Source: Gluconobacter cerinus
Lineage (GTDB): Bacteria; Pseudomonadota; Alphaproteobacteria; Acetobacterales; Acetobacteraceae
Reading direction: 5' to 3'
Assembly (NCBI RefSeq): GCF_002723935.1
Contig: NZ_BEWM01000004.1
Coordinates: 124,001-188,000 of the forward strand
DNA: 64,000 nt
Positions 53,150 through 62,906 of the stretch are shown in pieces. Positions within the stretch are counted from its first letter, which is position 1. Each line of letters starts with the position of its first letter. A program made the position numbers and the translations under genes. Under the pieces are notes generated by a model. The model was not told the DNA's origin. It did not search any database and saw only the letters and a program-made list of their open reading frames with translations.

Positions 53150-53787
53150 GCGCCGGACCCTCTTCCTACGACTATATTCGGGATGGCGCGGCCATTTATG
53201 CCCGGTCTTTCGCAACGATCCGCGCAGAGGCCGATCTGTCGGGCTTTACGCCCGAGCAGTCCAAAATTGCAGTGCGCATTATCCATGCATGCGGAATGGT
53301 GGAGGTCGCAAGATCAGTCGCCATGACGTCTGATCTTGTTAGCAAAGCGCGTGCAGCGTTGCAGGCGGGTAAGCCAATCCTATGTGATTCCGAGATGGTC
53401 GCCCATGGTGTTACGCGCGCCCGGTTGCCAGCCAATAATGCAGTTATCTGCACGTTGCGCGATGAACGGACGCCAGACCTGGCCAGACAAATTGGTAATA
53501 CGCGCTCTGCCGCAGCTCTTGATCTTTGGGGCGATCAGATTGAAGGAGCTGTTGTAGCGATCGGGAATGCCCCGACAGCGCTTTTTCATCTTCTTGAGCT
53601 CATTGATGCAGGTGGCCCGCGCCCCGCGGCAATTATCGGTATGCCCGTTGGCTTTGTGGGGGCCGCAGAATCCAAGGACGCACTGGCGGCTCGCTCTGAC
53701 CTTGCGCATGTCATCGTACGAGGACGGCTGGGCGGAAGCGCCATGGCTGCCGCTGCCCTGAACGCCCTTGCCAGCGAGGCAGAATGA
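53146..53787 (+). CDS. cobH: Precorrin-8X methylmutase
   Basis: 213 residues. RIIHACGMVEVA contains the conserved catalytic His. CDSEMVAHGVTR and AIIGMPVGFVGAAESKDAL are family blocks. It moves the methyl group from C-11 to C-12 to give hydrogenobyrinate. The TTG start at 53146 is supported by AAGGAG and a four-base overlap with cobG. Confidence 0.93.
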   Translation: MSAGPSSYDYIRDGAAIYARSFATIRAEADLSGFTPEQSKIAVRIIHACGMVEVARSVAMTSDLVSKARAALQAGKPILCDSEMVAHGVTRARLPANNAVICTLRDERTPDLARQIGNTRSAAALDLWGDQIEGAVVAIGNAPTALFHLLELIDAGGPRPAAIIGMPVGFVGAAESKDALAARSDLAHVIVRGRLGGSAMAAAALNALASEAE

Positions 53788-54509
53788 CAGCTGCAACAGT
53801 TTACGTCGTCGGCGTAGGGCCGGGTGATCCGGAACTTATGACGCTCAAGGCAGCGCGGGTCATTTCAACAGCTCCCGTCATCGCCTATTTCTGCCGTCAT
53901 GACAAAATGGGTCATGCGCGCAAGATCGCTGACTCGCACATTAAGCCGGGCACGAAAGAGCTGCGTTTTGCGTATCCCTTTACGACGGAGCGCCTCGTTA
54001 ATGATCCGTCCTACCATCCTGATATGTCGTCGTTTTACGATGAATGTGCGAAGCAGATTGCGGTCGAAATAGAGGCTGGCCGGAGCGTTGCTCTTCTTTG
54101 TGAGGGGGACCCGTTTTTGTATGGGTCCGCCATGTATGTGTTTGATCGGCTTGAATCTGTCGGGCCTTGCGAAGTCATTCCCGGAATCACAGGAATGAGT
54201 GGATGCTGGACGCAGGCGGCACTCCCTATGACGCATGGTGATGATGTCTTGTGCGTCCTGCCTGCCACTATGCCGGAAGATGATCTGGCTCAGTGGCTGA
54301 AGCAGGCTGATGCGGCCGTTGTGATGAAACTGGGACGCAATCTTCCGAAGCTTCGCACAGCACTGGAACGCGCGGGGCGATTGCAGGACGCTGTCTATGT
54401 GGAGCGGGGGACGCAAGAAGAGGCTCGTGTTCTACCGTTGAATGACATGAACGGTGCGGCTCCTTATTTCTCTCTGGCGTTGTTGCCAGGGCGCCGGGGT
54501 GTCCGGTGA
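53784..54509 (+). CDS. cobI: Precorrin-2 C20-methyltransferase
   Basis: A 241-residue SAM-dependent tetrapyrrole methylase. VVGVGPGDPELMTLKA, CEGDPFLYGSAMYVFDRL and VIPGITGMSGCWTQA are the standard motifs. It overlaps cobH by four bases. Confidence 0.93.
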   Translation: MTAATVYVVGVGPGDPELMTLKAARVISTAPVIAYFCRHDKMGHARKIADSHIKPGTKELRFAYPFTTERLVNDPSYHPDMSSFYDECAKQIAVEIEAGRSVALLCEGDPFLYGSAMYVFDRLESVGPCEVIPGITGMSGCWTQAALPMTHGDDVLCVLPATMPEDDLAQWLKQADAAVVMKLGRNLPKLRTALERAGRLQDAVYVERGTQEEARVLPLNDMNGAAPYFSLALLPGRRGVR

Positions 54510-55258
54510 GCCAGATCTTCGTCATTGGTCTCGGGCCGGGAAAGCCCAGCCAGAGAACCCCTGAGGCTGAAGAGGCACTTGCTCAGGCAACAGACGTCAT
54601 AGGATATGGTCCATACGTGGATCGTGTGGATCTGCCAGCGCATATCACTCGCCATCCATCGGATAATCGTGTCGAACTGGATCGCGCTCGCCATGCTCTT
54701 GAGCTTGCGGAGCAGGGGCGTTGTGTGGCGATCGTGTCAGGCGGGGATGCGGGCGTGTTTGGCATGGCAAGCGCCCTGTTTGAAGCCATCGATCACGAAC
54801 CGGATCGATGGAGTGATATGAATGTCACGGTCATTCCCGGTGTTTCCGCCGTTCTGGCTGCCGCAGCCCGTATTGGCGCGCCCCTCGGGGGAGATTTCTG
54901 CGTCATGTCCCTGTCAGATAATCTCAAGCCCTGGGAGACAGTCTGCCGACGTCTGACGTTGGCAGCGCAGGCGGGCTTCGTTATTGCGCTCTACAACCCC
55001 CGTTCAAAGGCACGTCCCCGGCAGTTGGGCGAGGCTTTCGAAGTGCTGCGTCAGGAATTGTCTGGAACTGTGCCTGTTGCCTTCGCAAGGGCTATTGGAA
55101 GGGCCGATGAACGGCTGCATCTGACGGATCTAGACCATGCTGATCCCGAACTGGTGGATATGAGTACACTTGTCCTGATCGGGACCACTCTGACACATCG
55201 CATCGAGCGGCCGGATGGACAGGCATGGCTTTACACGTCCCGGTCTGTGCCCGCGTGA
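54506..55258 (+). CDS. cobJ: Precorrin-3B C17-methyltransferase
   Basis: A 250-residue tetrapyrrole methylase catalysing C17 methylation and ring contraction. VIGLGPGKPSQRTPEA, IGYGPYVDRV, VSGGDAGVFGMASALFE and IALYNPRSKARP are diagnostic. GTG start, four-base overlap with cobI. Its last 28 bases overlap the end of cobK on the opposite strand. Confidence 0.93.
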   Translation: MSQIFVIGLGPGKPSQRTPEAEEALAQATDVIGYGPYVDRVDLPAHITRHPSDNRVELDRARHALELAEQGRCVAIVSGGDAGVFGMASALFEAIDHEPDRWSDMNVTVIPGVSAVLAAAARIGAPLGGDFCVMSLSDNLKPWETVCRRLTLAAQAGFVIALYNPRSKARPRQLGEAFEVLRQELSGTVPVAFARAIGRADERLHLTDLDHADPELVDMSTLVLIGTTLTHRIERPDGQAWLYTSRSVPA

Positions 55259-55992
55259 TCATGGCGCTCCAACCAGTCCAGCGCGTCTTCGACCGTCGTG
55301 ACACTCTCCGCTGGCGGAAGCGTCGGGCGGTCAATCATGATAACGGGCAATTTCAATGCTCTGGCGGCAATCAGCTTGGCAGCCGTCGCGTCAGCTCCAG
55401 CATTCTTGGTGACGAGAACCTGCACCGCATGATCTCTCATGAGCGCGATTTCGCTGTCCACCGTGAATGGAGGGCGGGCGAGCAGAAGCGTGACGTTAGA
55501 CGGCAGGGACAAGGGATCAGGCTGGTCTATACTGCGCAGAATGTAGTGATGATGCGGAGCCTTCTGGAACGGCAGCAGGTCCTTGCGGCCCGTCGTCAGA
55601 AAGACTGTCTGTGCGGCGGTCCCCAGCGCTTCTACGGCGGCATCAATACTGGGAACGAACGTCCATTGGTCGTCAGGTTGGGCTTCCCAGCTAGGGCGGT
55701 CTATCCGCAGCAGAGGAAGGCCCATTCGCACACAGGCCGTCACGGCGTGGCGGCTCATTTGTGCGGCGAACGGATGGGTCGCGTCCACCACCGCATCAAT
55801 GTTCTCTGTGGCCAGGAACGTTTCCAACCCCGAAATGCCGCCAAATCCGCCAATGCGCACAGGGATTCCGGGAAGAACTGGATTTTTCGTTACGCCAGCA
55901 AGAGAAAAGACTGGCTCGAAATCCTTTCTTTCCGCGAGGTGCTGCGCCAGTTGGTTGGCCTGTGTCGTGCCGCCAAGGATCAGAACGCGCAT
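55231..55992 (-). CDS. cobK: Precorrin-6A reductase
   Basis: 253 residues. LILGGTTQANQLAQHLAE and VDATHPFAAQMSRHA are the family signatures; the enzyme reduces precorrin-6A with NADPH. The start at 55992 has AAGGAA upstream, so the longer frame from 56034 is not needed. It is encoded against the rest of the cluster: its 3' end overlaps cobJ by 28 bases and its start lies 29 bases from the cobL start on the other strand. Confidence 0.92.
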   Translation of the reverse strand: MRVLILGGTTQANQLAQHLAERKDFEPVFSLAGVTKNPVLPGIPVRIGGFGGISGLETFLATENIDAVVDATHPFAAQMSRHAVTACVRMGLPLLRIDRPSWEAQPDDQWTFVPSIDAAVEALGTAAQTVFLTTGRKDLLPFQKAPHHHYILRSIDQPDPLSLPSNVTLLLARPPFTVDSEIALMRDHAVQVLVTKNAGADATAAKLIAARALKLPVIMIDRPTLPPAESVTTVEDALDWLERHDHAGTDRDV

Positions 55993-56021
55993 GGATTTGG
56001 TTCCTTTGCCGGAGCAGGCCA

Positions 56022-57242
56022 ATGAAGACCCCATGGCTGAGCGTTATCGGAATTGGTGAGGATGGTGTCGAGGGGCTTTCGTCTCTCGCCCGTCAGATCG
56101 TTCGTCAGGCCGAGTTTGTGATTGGCGGTGAAAGGCATCTTGAACTGGCTGCGAGTTTGATCTCCGGGCAAGCTGAACCTTGGGGTTCACCGTTTTCATC
56201 TGGAGTGCGCCGTGTTCTTGAACGGCGCGGACAGCCCGTCACCGTCCTCGCATCCGGAGATCCGTTCTGCTTTGGTGTGGGAAGCACGTTGGCACGTCAT
56301 ATTCCGCCAGAGGAAATGCTCTGTGTGCCCGCGCCGTCTTCAATATCCTGGGCCTGCGGGCGCCTTGGATGGGCTGAACAGGACGTGCGTGTCGTATCGC
56401 TCTGTGGGCGACCAATTGAGACATTGGTTCCGCACCTTCATCGGACTATGCGGCTGATTGTTTTGTCAGAAGACGGTAGCACGCCGAGAAAAGTCAGTCA
56501 GTTTTTGACTGGGCGAGGCTTTGGACCCTCTCGCATTCATGTCATGGAACGGGTAGGCGGCCTCAATGAGCAGTCGCGTGTAATCGTGGCTTCGGACGGG
56601 CTCGAAGATGTCGATCCTCTAAACCTTATGGGAATTGAAATCGAGGCGGATCCAGGGGCGAAGATGATCCCCCTTTCCAGTGGTTTAGAGGACGATCTGT
56701 TTGAGCATGACGGGCAGATTACCAAGCGCGAAATTCGTGCGGTTACGCTTTCAACATTAGCCCCGCATCCCGGAGAACTCCTCTGGGACATTGGTGGAGG
56801 GGCCGGGTCTGTGGCTGTTGAGTGGATGCTTCATCATCCCGCCAATCGGGCCATCGTCATTGAGAAAAATCCACTACGGGCGGCGAGAATAGCGAGAAAT
56901 GCCCTGAATTTAGGTGTGCCAGGACTAAAGATTGTGGAAGGCACTGCGCCTGATGCTTTGCCTGAACTTGAAAGACCAGACGTCGTTTTCATAGGCGGAG
57001 GGCTGGCACAGGTGGATATTTTCACGCAGGCGAGAGCCGCACTTCCCGTTGGCGGACGTCTTGTCGCCAATGCCGTAACTCTGGAAGGGGAAGCGGTTCT
57101 ATCCGCTCAATATACGCGCTATGGCGGGACGCTAACGCGGATCGGCGTTGAGCGGCTTGATGCTGTCGGTGGGCTGCATGCTTTCCGGCCCGCCATGCGC
57201 GTGACGCAATATGCGACAGTGATTTCTGAGGACAGGTTATGA
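56022..57242 (+). CDS. cobL: Precorrin-6B C5,15-methyltransferase (decarboxylating)
   Basis: A 406-residue fusion of a CbiE-like N-terminal methylase (VIGIGEDGVEGLSSLAR, ASGDPFCFGVGSTLARH) and a CbiT-like C-terminal Rossmann methyltransferase/decarboxylase (LWDIGGGAGSVAVEWM). ATG 56022 has GGAG seven bases upstream. The frame is open further upstream across cobK but has no support there. Confidence 0.93.
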   Translation: MKTPWLSVIGIGEDGVEGLSSLARQIVRQAEFVIGGERHLELAASLISGQAEPWGSPFSSGVRRVLERRGQPVTVLASGDPFCFGVGSTLARHIPPEEMLCVPAPSSISWACGRLGWAEQDVRVVSLCGRPIETLVPHLHRTMRLIVLSEDGSTPRKVSQFLTGRGFGPSRIHVMERVGGLNEQSRVIVASDGLEDVDPLNLMGIEIEADPGAKMIPLSSGLEDDLFEHDGQITKREIRAVTLSTLAPHPGELLWDIGGGAGSVAVEWMLHHPANRAIVIEKNPLRAARIARNALNLGVPGLKIVEGTAPDALPELERPDVVFIGGGLAQVDIFTQARAALPVGGRLVANAVTLEGEAVLSAQYTRYGGTLTRIGVERLDAVGGLHAFRPAMRVTQYATVISEDRL

Positions 57243-57607
57243 TCGTCGCGGGTATCGGCTGTCGACCAAAAGTGGACGAACAATCCCTGCTGGACCTCAT
57301 CATGCGGGTGACGTCTGGCCGCAGGTTCGATCGGCTTGCTGCTCCAGAGTTCAGAAAAGCGGAGCCAGCTATTCCAGAGCTGGCAAAACGTTTGAATGTT
57401 GAGCTTGTGTGGATTGATACTGAAAGCCTGACGGAGCGTCAGGTAGAGTGCGAGACCCATTCCGCAATTGCTTTTGAAAAGACAGGATTCAGCTCGGTGG
57501 CGGAGGCTTGCGCGCTGGCTGGTGCCGGACCAAAAAGCCGTTTGATCGTTATGCGGCAGAGTGGAAAAGACGTGACCTGTGCTCTTGCGCAGTCAGTTGA
57601 GACATGA
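57239..57607 (+). CDS. cobE: Cobalamin biosynthesis protein CobE (CbiG C-terminal type)
   Basis: 122 residues. [20 protein letters not shown] and [12 protein letters not shown] match CobE, which corresponds to the C-terminal part of CbiG. It may bind precorrin intermediates. The N-terminal lactone-opening part of CbiG is absent, which is notable because CbiD is used further on. It overlaps cobL by four bases. Confidence 0.87.
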   Translation: MIVAGIGCRPKVDEQSLLDLIMRVTSGRRFDRLAAPEFRKAEPAIPELAKRLNVELVWIDTESLTERQVECETHSAIAFEKTGFSSVAEACALAGAGPKSRLIVMRQSGKDVTCALAQSVET

Positions 57608-57620
57608 GGAAAGAGAACGG

Positions 57621-58388
57621 ATGACGGTTCATTTTATTGGTGCAGGACCGGGCGCCGCTGATCTTCTGACGCTGCGAGGCCGCGATCTTCTGGCCTCATG
57701 TAAAGTCTGTCTATATGCGGGGTCTATCGTCCCGGCGGAAATGCTGGAGCACTGCCCGCCAGATGCCCGAAAGGTGAACACGGCGCCGTTATCGCTGGAC
57801 CAGATCGAGCAGGAATACATCCGGGCACACGCTGAAGGGCAGGACGTCGCGCGTCTTCATTCTGGGGATCTGTCTATCTACAGCGCGGTTGCCGAACAGA
57901 CGCGCCGCCTGGATAGGCTCGGTATTCCCTGGACAATGACGCCGGGAGTGCCTGCATTTGCGGCAGCAGCATCTGTCTTGGGCCGGGAACTCACTGTCCC
58001 TGAAGTTGCGCAGACCGTCGTGCTGACCCGCGTCAGTGGCCGAGCGTCTTCCATGCCAGCGCGTGAAACGCTCTCAGCCTATGCTGCTACCGGCGCTACA
58101 CTGGCCATTCACCTGGCAGTGCATGCGCTGGACCGCATCGTCACTGAGTTGCTGCCACATTACGGAGCAGAATGCCCTGTGGCGGTGGTGGCACGTGCAA
58201 GCTGGCCGGACCAGATGACCATTCGCGGCACGCTTGGGACACTTCTTGAAAAAGCGGCAGCTAACCCAGTGGAGCGCACCGCTCTGGTTTTGGTTGGTCC
58301 CGCGCTGGCGGTTGATGAATTTCGGGAGAGTGCGCTCTATGACCCGGATTATCAGCGCCGGTTCAGGTCTGGATCATCAGCCAGATGA
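57621..58388 (+). CDS. cobM: Precorrin-4 C11-methyltransferase
   Basis: A 255-residue tetrapyrrole methylase. [43 protein letters not shown] and [22 protein letters not shown] are diagnostic. ATG 57621 was chosen over the longer frame at 57579 because the fold begins here. Its last 37 bases overlap the end of cbiD on the other strand. Confidence 0.93.
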   Translation: MTVHFIGAGPGAADLLTLRGRDLLASCKVCLYAGSIVPAEMLEHCPPDARKVNTAPLSLDQIEQEYIRAHAEGQDVARLHSGDLSIYSAVAEQTRRLDRLGIPWTMTPGVPAFAAAASVLGRELTVPEVAQTVVLTRVSGRASSMPARETLSAYAATGATLAIHLAVHALDRIVTELLPHYGAECPVAVVARASWPDQMTIRGTLGTLLEKAAANPVERTALVLVGPALAVDEFRESALYDPDYQRRFRSGSSAR

Positions 58389-59440
58389 CTGCGTCCTACG
58401 CAGTTGCCTTGTCGGTTAAAAACCATAACGTCCAAAGCGATACTGTTGTCTTCCAGAACGCTGCTGGCGAACTGGTACGCAGCCCGGGCGATGTGATTAC
58501 CCAGCGGAATATTCTGCCCGGAAGCAAGAAGAAATGCTTCTGCGACCGTGGGGGAAACTACAATAGCATCGGCCAATTCCGCGCTCGCGCCTGCCTGCGT
58601 TGCCAGGGCCGCCAGAGCCGGCATATCTGCGGCCCCTCGCTTGGAATGCAGATCCATCCGGCCCTGAGCCAACTTGGTCATCTTGGCGATGCCTCCGCCG
58701 ATTGTAAGGCGAGGGACCGGGTGTCGACGAATATATTTCAGGACGCCACCTGCAAAGTCACCCATTTCGATCAGGGCTGTTTCAGGCAATCTGTAGAACG
58801 CCTGAACAGCGCGTTCGGAAACATCTCCTGTGGTCGCGGCCAGATGTGGCAGGTTCAGAGCGCGCGCGACGTCGATCCCACGATGAATGCTGTCAATCCA
58901 GGCCGAACAGGAGAAGGGCACGACAATTCCCGTTGTACCCAGAATGGACAACCCGCCGACAATGCCCAGCCGACTATTCAGGGTTTTTCTGGCCAGCGTA
59001 ACGCCATTTTCAACACTGATTGTGACCTCAGCGGAGGCACCCTGAAGTGCGAGACGGATCATCTGGCGGGGGACGGGGTTAATGGCCGGTTCCCCCGGCA
59101 GAAGGGGAAGACCCGGGCGCGTAATTGTTCCAACACCATCGCCTGCGCGAAAAATAATATCTTGCCCCTCCGGCAATTGGCGCACATCTGCCCGGATAAG
59201 GGCGCCATGCGTAACATCGGGGTCGTCTCCGGCATCCTTGACGACCGCTGCCCAGGCGCCCGTTTTGTTCATCCCATGAGCAGCCAGTGCAAATGCCGCC
59301 TGTTTGCCGCCAGGCAGCTCGATGGACACGGGATCAGGAAACGCTCCAGTCTGGAGCGCTATCCATGCAGCTTTGGCCGCTGCGGTTGCGCAGCTTCCAG
59401 TCGTCCAGCCATATCGCAGAGGGGAGCCTTGGGCAGTCAT
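58352..59440 (-). CDS. cbiD: Cobalt-precorrin-5B (C1)-methyltransferase type protein CbiD
   Basis: About 362 residues. [19 protein letters not shown] is the CbiD signature; later blocks include [11 protein letters not shown] and [15 protein letters not shown]. CbiD is the C1-methylating enzyme of the anaerobic route; here it most likely does the job of the missing CobF. Starts at 59464 and 59485 are also possible; none has a strong ribosome binding site. The gene is antisense to its neighbours, overlapping cobM by 37 bases, with its start 62 bases from the cobB start. Confidence 0.9.
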   Translation of the reverse strand: MTAQGSPLRYGWTTGSCATAAAKAAWIALQTGAFPDPVSIELPGGKQAAFALAAHGMNKTGAWAAVVKDAGDDPDVTHGALIRADVRQLPEGQDIIFRAGDGVGTITRPGLPLLPGEPAINPVPRQMIRLALQGASAEVTISVENGVTLARKTLNSRLGIVGGLSILGTTGIVVPFSCSAWIDSIHRGIDVARALNLPHLAATTGDVSERAVQAFYRLPETALIEMGDFAGGVLKYIRRHPVPRLTIGGGIAKMTKLAQGRMDLHSKRGAADMPALAALATQAGASAELADAIVVSPTVAEAFLLASGQNIPLGNHIARAAYQFASSVLEDNSIALDVMVFNRQGNCVGRSHLADDPDLNRR

Positions 59441-59502
59441 CGAAGACAGGATACGATATTTCATGCTGAAAGCGAGACATGCCATCAGAAAGGATCGCTG
59501 AT

Positions 59503-60819
59503 ATGACCCGTGCGATCATGATTGCTGCGCCTCGCTCAGGGGGGGGTAAAACGACCGCCACGCTTGGTATTCTGTCAGCTCTGAGGGCCAGAAATATCGA
59601 AATTCAGGCCGCCAAGACAGGCCCGGATTATATTGATCCAGCGTTTCATGAGGTTGCAACCGGGCGTTCCAGCTTGAACCTCGATAGCTGGGTGATGACG
59701 CCTGAGCTTCTCGAGAGCATGCTGGCGCGTGCGGCCGAAGGTGCGGATCTTTTGGTCGTTGAATCTGCTATGGGGCTGTTCGACGGCTTGCTGGGGCCTG
59801 CTGACGCGCGCGGTGCACCGTCCGATATTGCGGCTCGTTTCGGTATTCCAGTTATTCTTGTGCTGGATGTATCAGGGCAGGGTCAGTCTGCCGCGGCCAT
59901 TGCTCACGGTTTCGCCACGCTCGATCCCGCTCTGCATGTTGCTGGTGTCATCCTCAACCAGGTTGCGTCCCCACGACATCTGGCTATGGCTCGCGAGGCC
60001 ATTCTGGCCGCAGGTATCCCTGTTTTGGGTGCATACATGCGGGACACCACTCTGAAACTTCCGGAGCGACATCTTGGCCTTGTGCAGGCACGGGAACAGG
60101 ACACACTGAAAGACCTTCTTGCTAGCCTGCGGGAGAGGACGGAAAGTTCGCTTGACCTCGATGCCATCATGGCCGCGGCAGCACCTCTCACTATTGAGGA
60201 TCATGGCTGTGTTGCCATAAGCCCTCCGGGGCAAAGGATTGCGGTTGCCGATGATGCCGCGTTTTCGTTCCTTTATGGGCATGTGGCGCAGAGTTGGAAG
60301 AATGCAGGAGCCGAGCTTGTTCCGTTTTCTCCGCTGGCAGATCAAGGGCCAGATGAAGACTGTGATGTCTGCTGGCTTCCGGGGGGATATCCAGAATTAC
60401 ATGCTGAACAACTGGCGGCATCCCGTCACTTTCAATCCCGTCTGGTGAAGTTCTCGGAGACACGACCAGTTCATGGAGAATGCGGAGGCTTCATGGCGCT
60501 GGGAGAGTTTCTGGAAGATGCAAACGGTGTGACGCATAAGATGGTGGGCCTTCTGGGGCACGGAACCAGCTTTGCAAAGCGTAAAATGAATCTGGGATAT
60601 CGTGAGGCGATACTGGCAACAGACTGCGCGCTGGGGTCAAAAGGCAGTATCTTTCGGGGACATGAATTTCATTATGCCCGCGTGATCCAGGCCGGAACGG
60701 ACGAGCCTCTCGCAACCTTGAGAGATGGCTACGGCAATGATCTTGGGATGGCTGGAGGTTGTCGTGGGCTGGTGTCCGGATCATTTTTTCACGTGATGGC
60801 ACGTAGAGACAGGAAGTGA
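59503..60819 (+). CDS. cobB: Hydrogenobyrinic/cobyrinic acid a,c-diamide synthase
   Basis: 438 residues: an N-terminal ATP-dependent dethiobiotin-synthetase-like domain (APRSGGGKTTAT, VESAMGLFDGL) and a C-terminal class I glutamine amidotransferase domain (CWLPGGYPELHAEQLA, HGECGGFMALGE with the catalytic Cys). ATG 59503 has AAAGGA eight bases upstream. Confidence 0.93.
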   Translation: MTRAIMIAAPRSGGGKTTATLGILSALRARNIEIQAAKTGPDYIDPAFHEVATGRSSLNLDSWVMTPELLESMLARAAEGADLLVVESAMGLFDGLLGPADARGAPSDIAARFGIPVILVLDVSGQGQSAAAIAHGFATLDPALHVAGVILNQVASPRHLAMAREAILAAGIPVLGAYMRDTTLKLPERHLGLVQAREQDTLKDLLASLRERTESSLDLDAIMAAAAPLTIEDHGCVAISPPGQRIAVADDAAFSFLYGHVAQSWKNAGAELVPFSPLADQGPDEDCDVCWLPGGYPELHAEQLAASRHFQSRLVKFSETRPVHGECGGFMALGEFLEDANGVTHKMVGLLGHGTSFAKRKMNLGYREAILATDCALGSKGSIFRGHEFHYARVIQAGTDEPLATLRDGYGNDLGMAGGCRGLVSGSFFHVMARRDRK

Positions 60820-60821
60820 GC

Positions 60822-61430
60822 ATGAACACCACGGATGATGCGGCCCGGCACCGGGAGAAAATGCAGAAACGCAAAGACGTGCAGGACAAAGAAGTCGCGT
60901 CAAAGACTGTCGAAAAAGGCGTTCTGGCGGTTCACACAGGCCCGGGGAAAGGTAAGTCTACCGCAGCCTTTGGCCTCGCGCTGCGTGCGCTGGGCCATGG
61001 AAAGCGGGTTGTTGTCGTGCAGTTTATCAAGGGCGCCTGGGTGACTGGAGAGCGTGCTGCGTTGGAACGCTTTGACGATCTGGTAGAGTGGCACACGATG
61101 GGCGAGGGGTTCACCTGGGAAACGCAGGATCGCTCAAAGGATATTGCTGCCTGCGCCCGGGCGTGGGAGGTGGCGCAAGCTGCCCTGAAACGCGACGATG
61201 TCGCTCTTGTGGTTCTCGATGAACTGAATATCGCCCTGCGATACGACTATCTGCCCTTGGAGCAGGTTCTGGAGGACCTGAAAGCGCGTCCTGTCATGCA
61301 GCATGTCGTCATAACCGGGCGCAATGCTAAACCAGCCCTTGTGGACGCTGCGGATCTGGTGACGGAAATGACACTGGTAAAACATCATTTCAGTGCAGGC
61401 GTGAAAGCTCAGGCCGGGTTCGAATTCTGA
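60822..61430 (+). CDS. cobO: Cob(I)yrinic acid a,c-diamide adenosyltransferase
   Basis: A 202-residue CobA/CobO-type adenosyltransferase. [14 protein letters not shown] is the nucleotide loop, VVQFIKGAW and [16 protein letters not shown] follow. ATG 60822 has AGGAA six bases upstream and is preferred over the GTG at 60816. Confidence 0.93.
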   Translation: MNTTDDAARHREKMQKRKDVQDKEVASKTVEKGVLAVHTGPGKGKSTAAFGLALRALGHGKRVVVVQFIKGAWVTGERAALERFDDLVEWHTMGEGFTWETQDRSKDIAACARAWEVAQAALKRDDVALVVLDELNIALRYDYLPLEQVLEDLKARPVMQHVVITGRNAKPALVDAADLVTEMTLVKHHFSAGVKAQAGFEF

Positions 61431-62902
61431 TGACGCAGCGGAAGGGCCCCAGGGCTCTCATGTTTCAGGGAACGGGCTCCAGCGTTGGGAAATCTGTGCT
61501 TGTTGCAGGGATTGCCCGAGCCCTGACACGACGTGGCCTCACAGTGCGTCCGTTCAAGCCTCAGAACATGTCAAACAACGCTGCCGTGACCAGAGACGGG
61601 GGCGAAATTGGGCGCGCCCAGGCTCTTCAGGCTCGTGCCTGCGGGGTTCCTCCCACCGTGGACATGAATCCTGTGCTGTTGAAGCCGCAGAGCGAAACAG
61701 GATCCCAGCTTGTCGTTCGAGGGAAAGTGCGAGGAACCGTGCGGGCCCGTGCTTATCAGGACGTTAAAACAACTCTCATGCCAGACGTGTTGTCCGCGTT
61801 TCGCACTTTGGCGGCAGAAGCTGATATCGTTTTGATTGAAGGGGCCGGATCGGCTTCAGAGGTCAATCTGCGGGAAAATGACATTGCCAATATGGGTTTT
61901 GCCGAAGCCGCCGATGTGGACGTCGTGCTCATTGGTGATATCGACCGGGGGGGAGTGATTGCCAGCCTTGTCGGAACCAAAATGGTACTGTCAGAGCAGG
62001 ACGCAGGGCGGATCAAGGGATTTATCGTAAACAAAATGCGTGGAGACGCCTCGCTTTTTACCGACGGCATGAACATTATTTTACGCCAGACGGGGTGGGA
62101 AAAGCTTGGTCTTGTCACACACTGTGCGCATGTTGGTGACCTGCCCGCTGAAGACGCATCTGATCTTGTGAACGAAACGCCAGTAGGCGACGGCTTACGG
62201 GTTGTCGTGCCGCAGCTACCCACGATCGCCAATTTCGATGATTTAGACCCTTTGCGATCTGATCCGGGCGTCACTCTGGAGATCGTGGCACCTGGTCGGC
62301 CACTTCCAGTTTGTGACCTTGTAATCATACCAGGCTCGAAGGCGACTATTTCTGATCTGGCATTTTTCAAGAAACAGGGATGGGACATAGACCTGAAGGC
62401 GCATACCCGGCGTGGCGGTCGTGTTCTTGGCATCTGCGGCGGATATCAGATGCTTGGAAAATCTATTGAGGATAATGAAGGGATCGAAGGCCCCCCGGGT
62501 CTCGTTGAGGGCTTGAGCGTACTAGACGTGCAGACAGTCCTGACGAGTGACAAGCGTTTGACCGAGGTAAGGGGATTACTGGTGCCGGAGGGCGTCCCGC
62601 TCACGGGCTATGAAATTCATGTCGGGCGAACGACTGGTCCGGCTACTCAGAGGCCATTTGCAACGATAGACGGTGAGCCTGAAGGTGCCGTTTCGCCTGA
62701 CGGTCGTATTTGGGGAACCTATCTACACGGGGTTCTGTCTGGTGGAAACGCGCGGAAAGCTCTTCTTTCACGTGTAGGGCGCGCCGGGTCTGACCTTCAG
62801 GACCATGATGAGCGGGTTGAGGCTGCGCTGGATGCCTGGGCGGATCATCTTGAAGCCTGTATTGACCTGGATGCGCTACTTGCATTGGCCCGACCTGTCT
62901 GA
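61430..62902 (+). CDS. cobQ: Cobyric acid synthase
   Basis: A 490-residue amidating enzyme. [18 protein letters not shown] and [13 protein letters not shown] open the synthetase domain; [12 protein letters not shown] and [12 protein letters not shown] (catalytic Cys) mark the glutamine amidotransferase domain; WGTYLHGV holds the catalytic His. The start overlaps the cobO stop by one base. Confidence 0.94.
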   Translation: MTQRKGPRALMFQGTGSSVGKSVLVAGIARALTRRGLTVRPFKPQNMSNNAAVTRDGGEIGRAQALQARACGVPPTVDMNPVLLKPQSETGSQLVVRGKVRGTVRARAYQDVKTTLMPDVLSAFRTLAAEADIVLIEGAGSASEVNLRENDIANMGFAEAADVDVVLIGDIDRGGVIASLVGTKMVLSEQDAGRIKGFIVNKMRGDASLFTDGMNIILRQTGWEKLGLVTHCAHVGDLPAEDASDLVNETPVGDGLRVVVPQLPTIANFDDLDPLRSDPGVTLEIVAPGRPLPVCDLVIIPGSKATISDLAFFKKQGWDIDLKAHTRRGGRVLGICGGYQMLGKSIEDNEGIEGPPGLVEGLSVLDVQTVLTSDKRLTEVRGLLVPEGVPLTGYEIHVGRTTGPATQRPFATIDGEPEGAVSPDGRIWGTYLHGVLSGGNARKALLSRVGRAGSDLQDHDERVEAALDAWADHLEACIDLDALLALARPV

Positions 62903-62906
62903 TCCT

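Noticed and set aside
55761-56021. N-terminal extension of cobL across cobK
   Set aside because: The extension is antisense to conserved cobK motifs, while ATG 56022 has a good ribosome binding site and begins the methylase fold.
58385-59506. 373-codon plus-strand frame opposite cbiD
   Set aside because: The minus-strand frame carries the full CbiD signature; the opposite frame has no family features.
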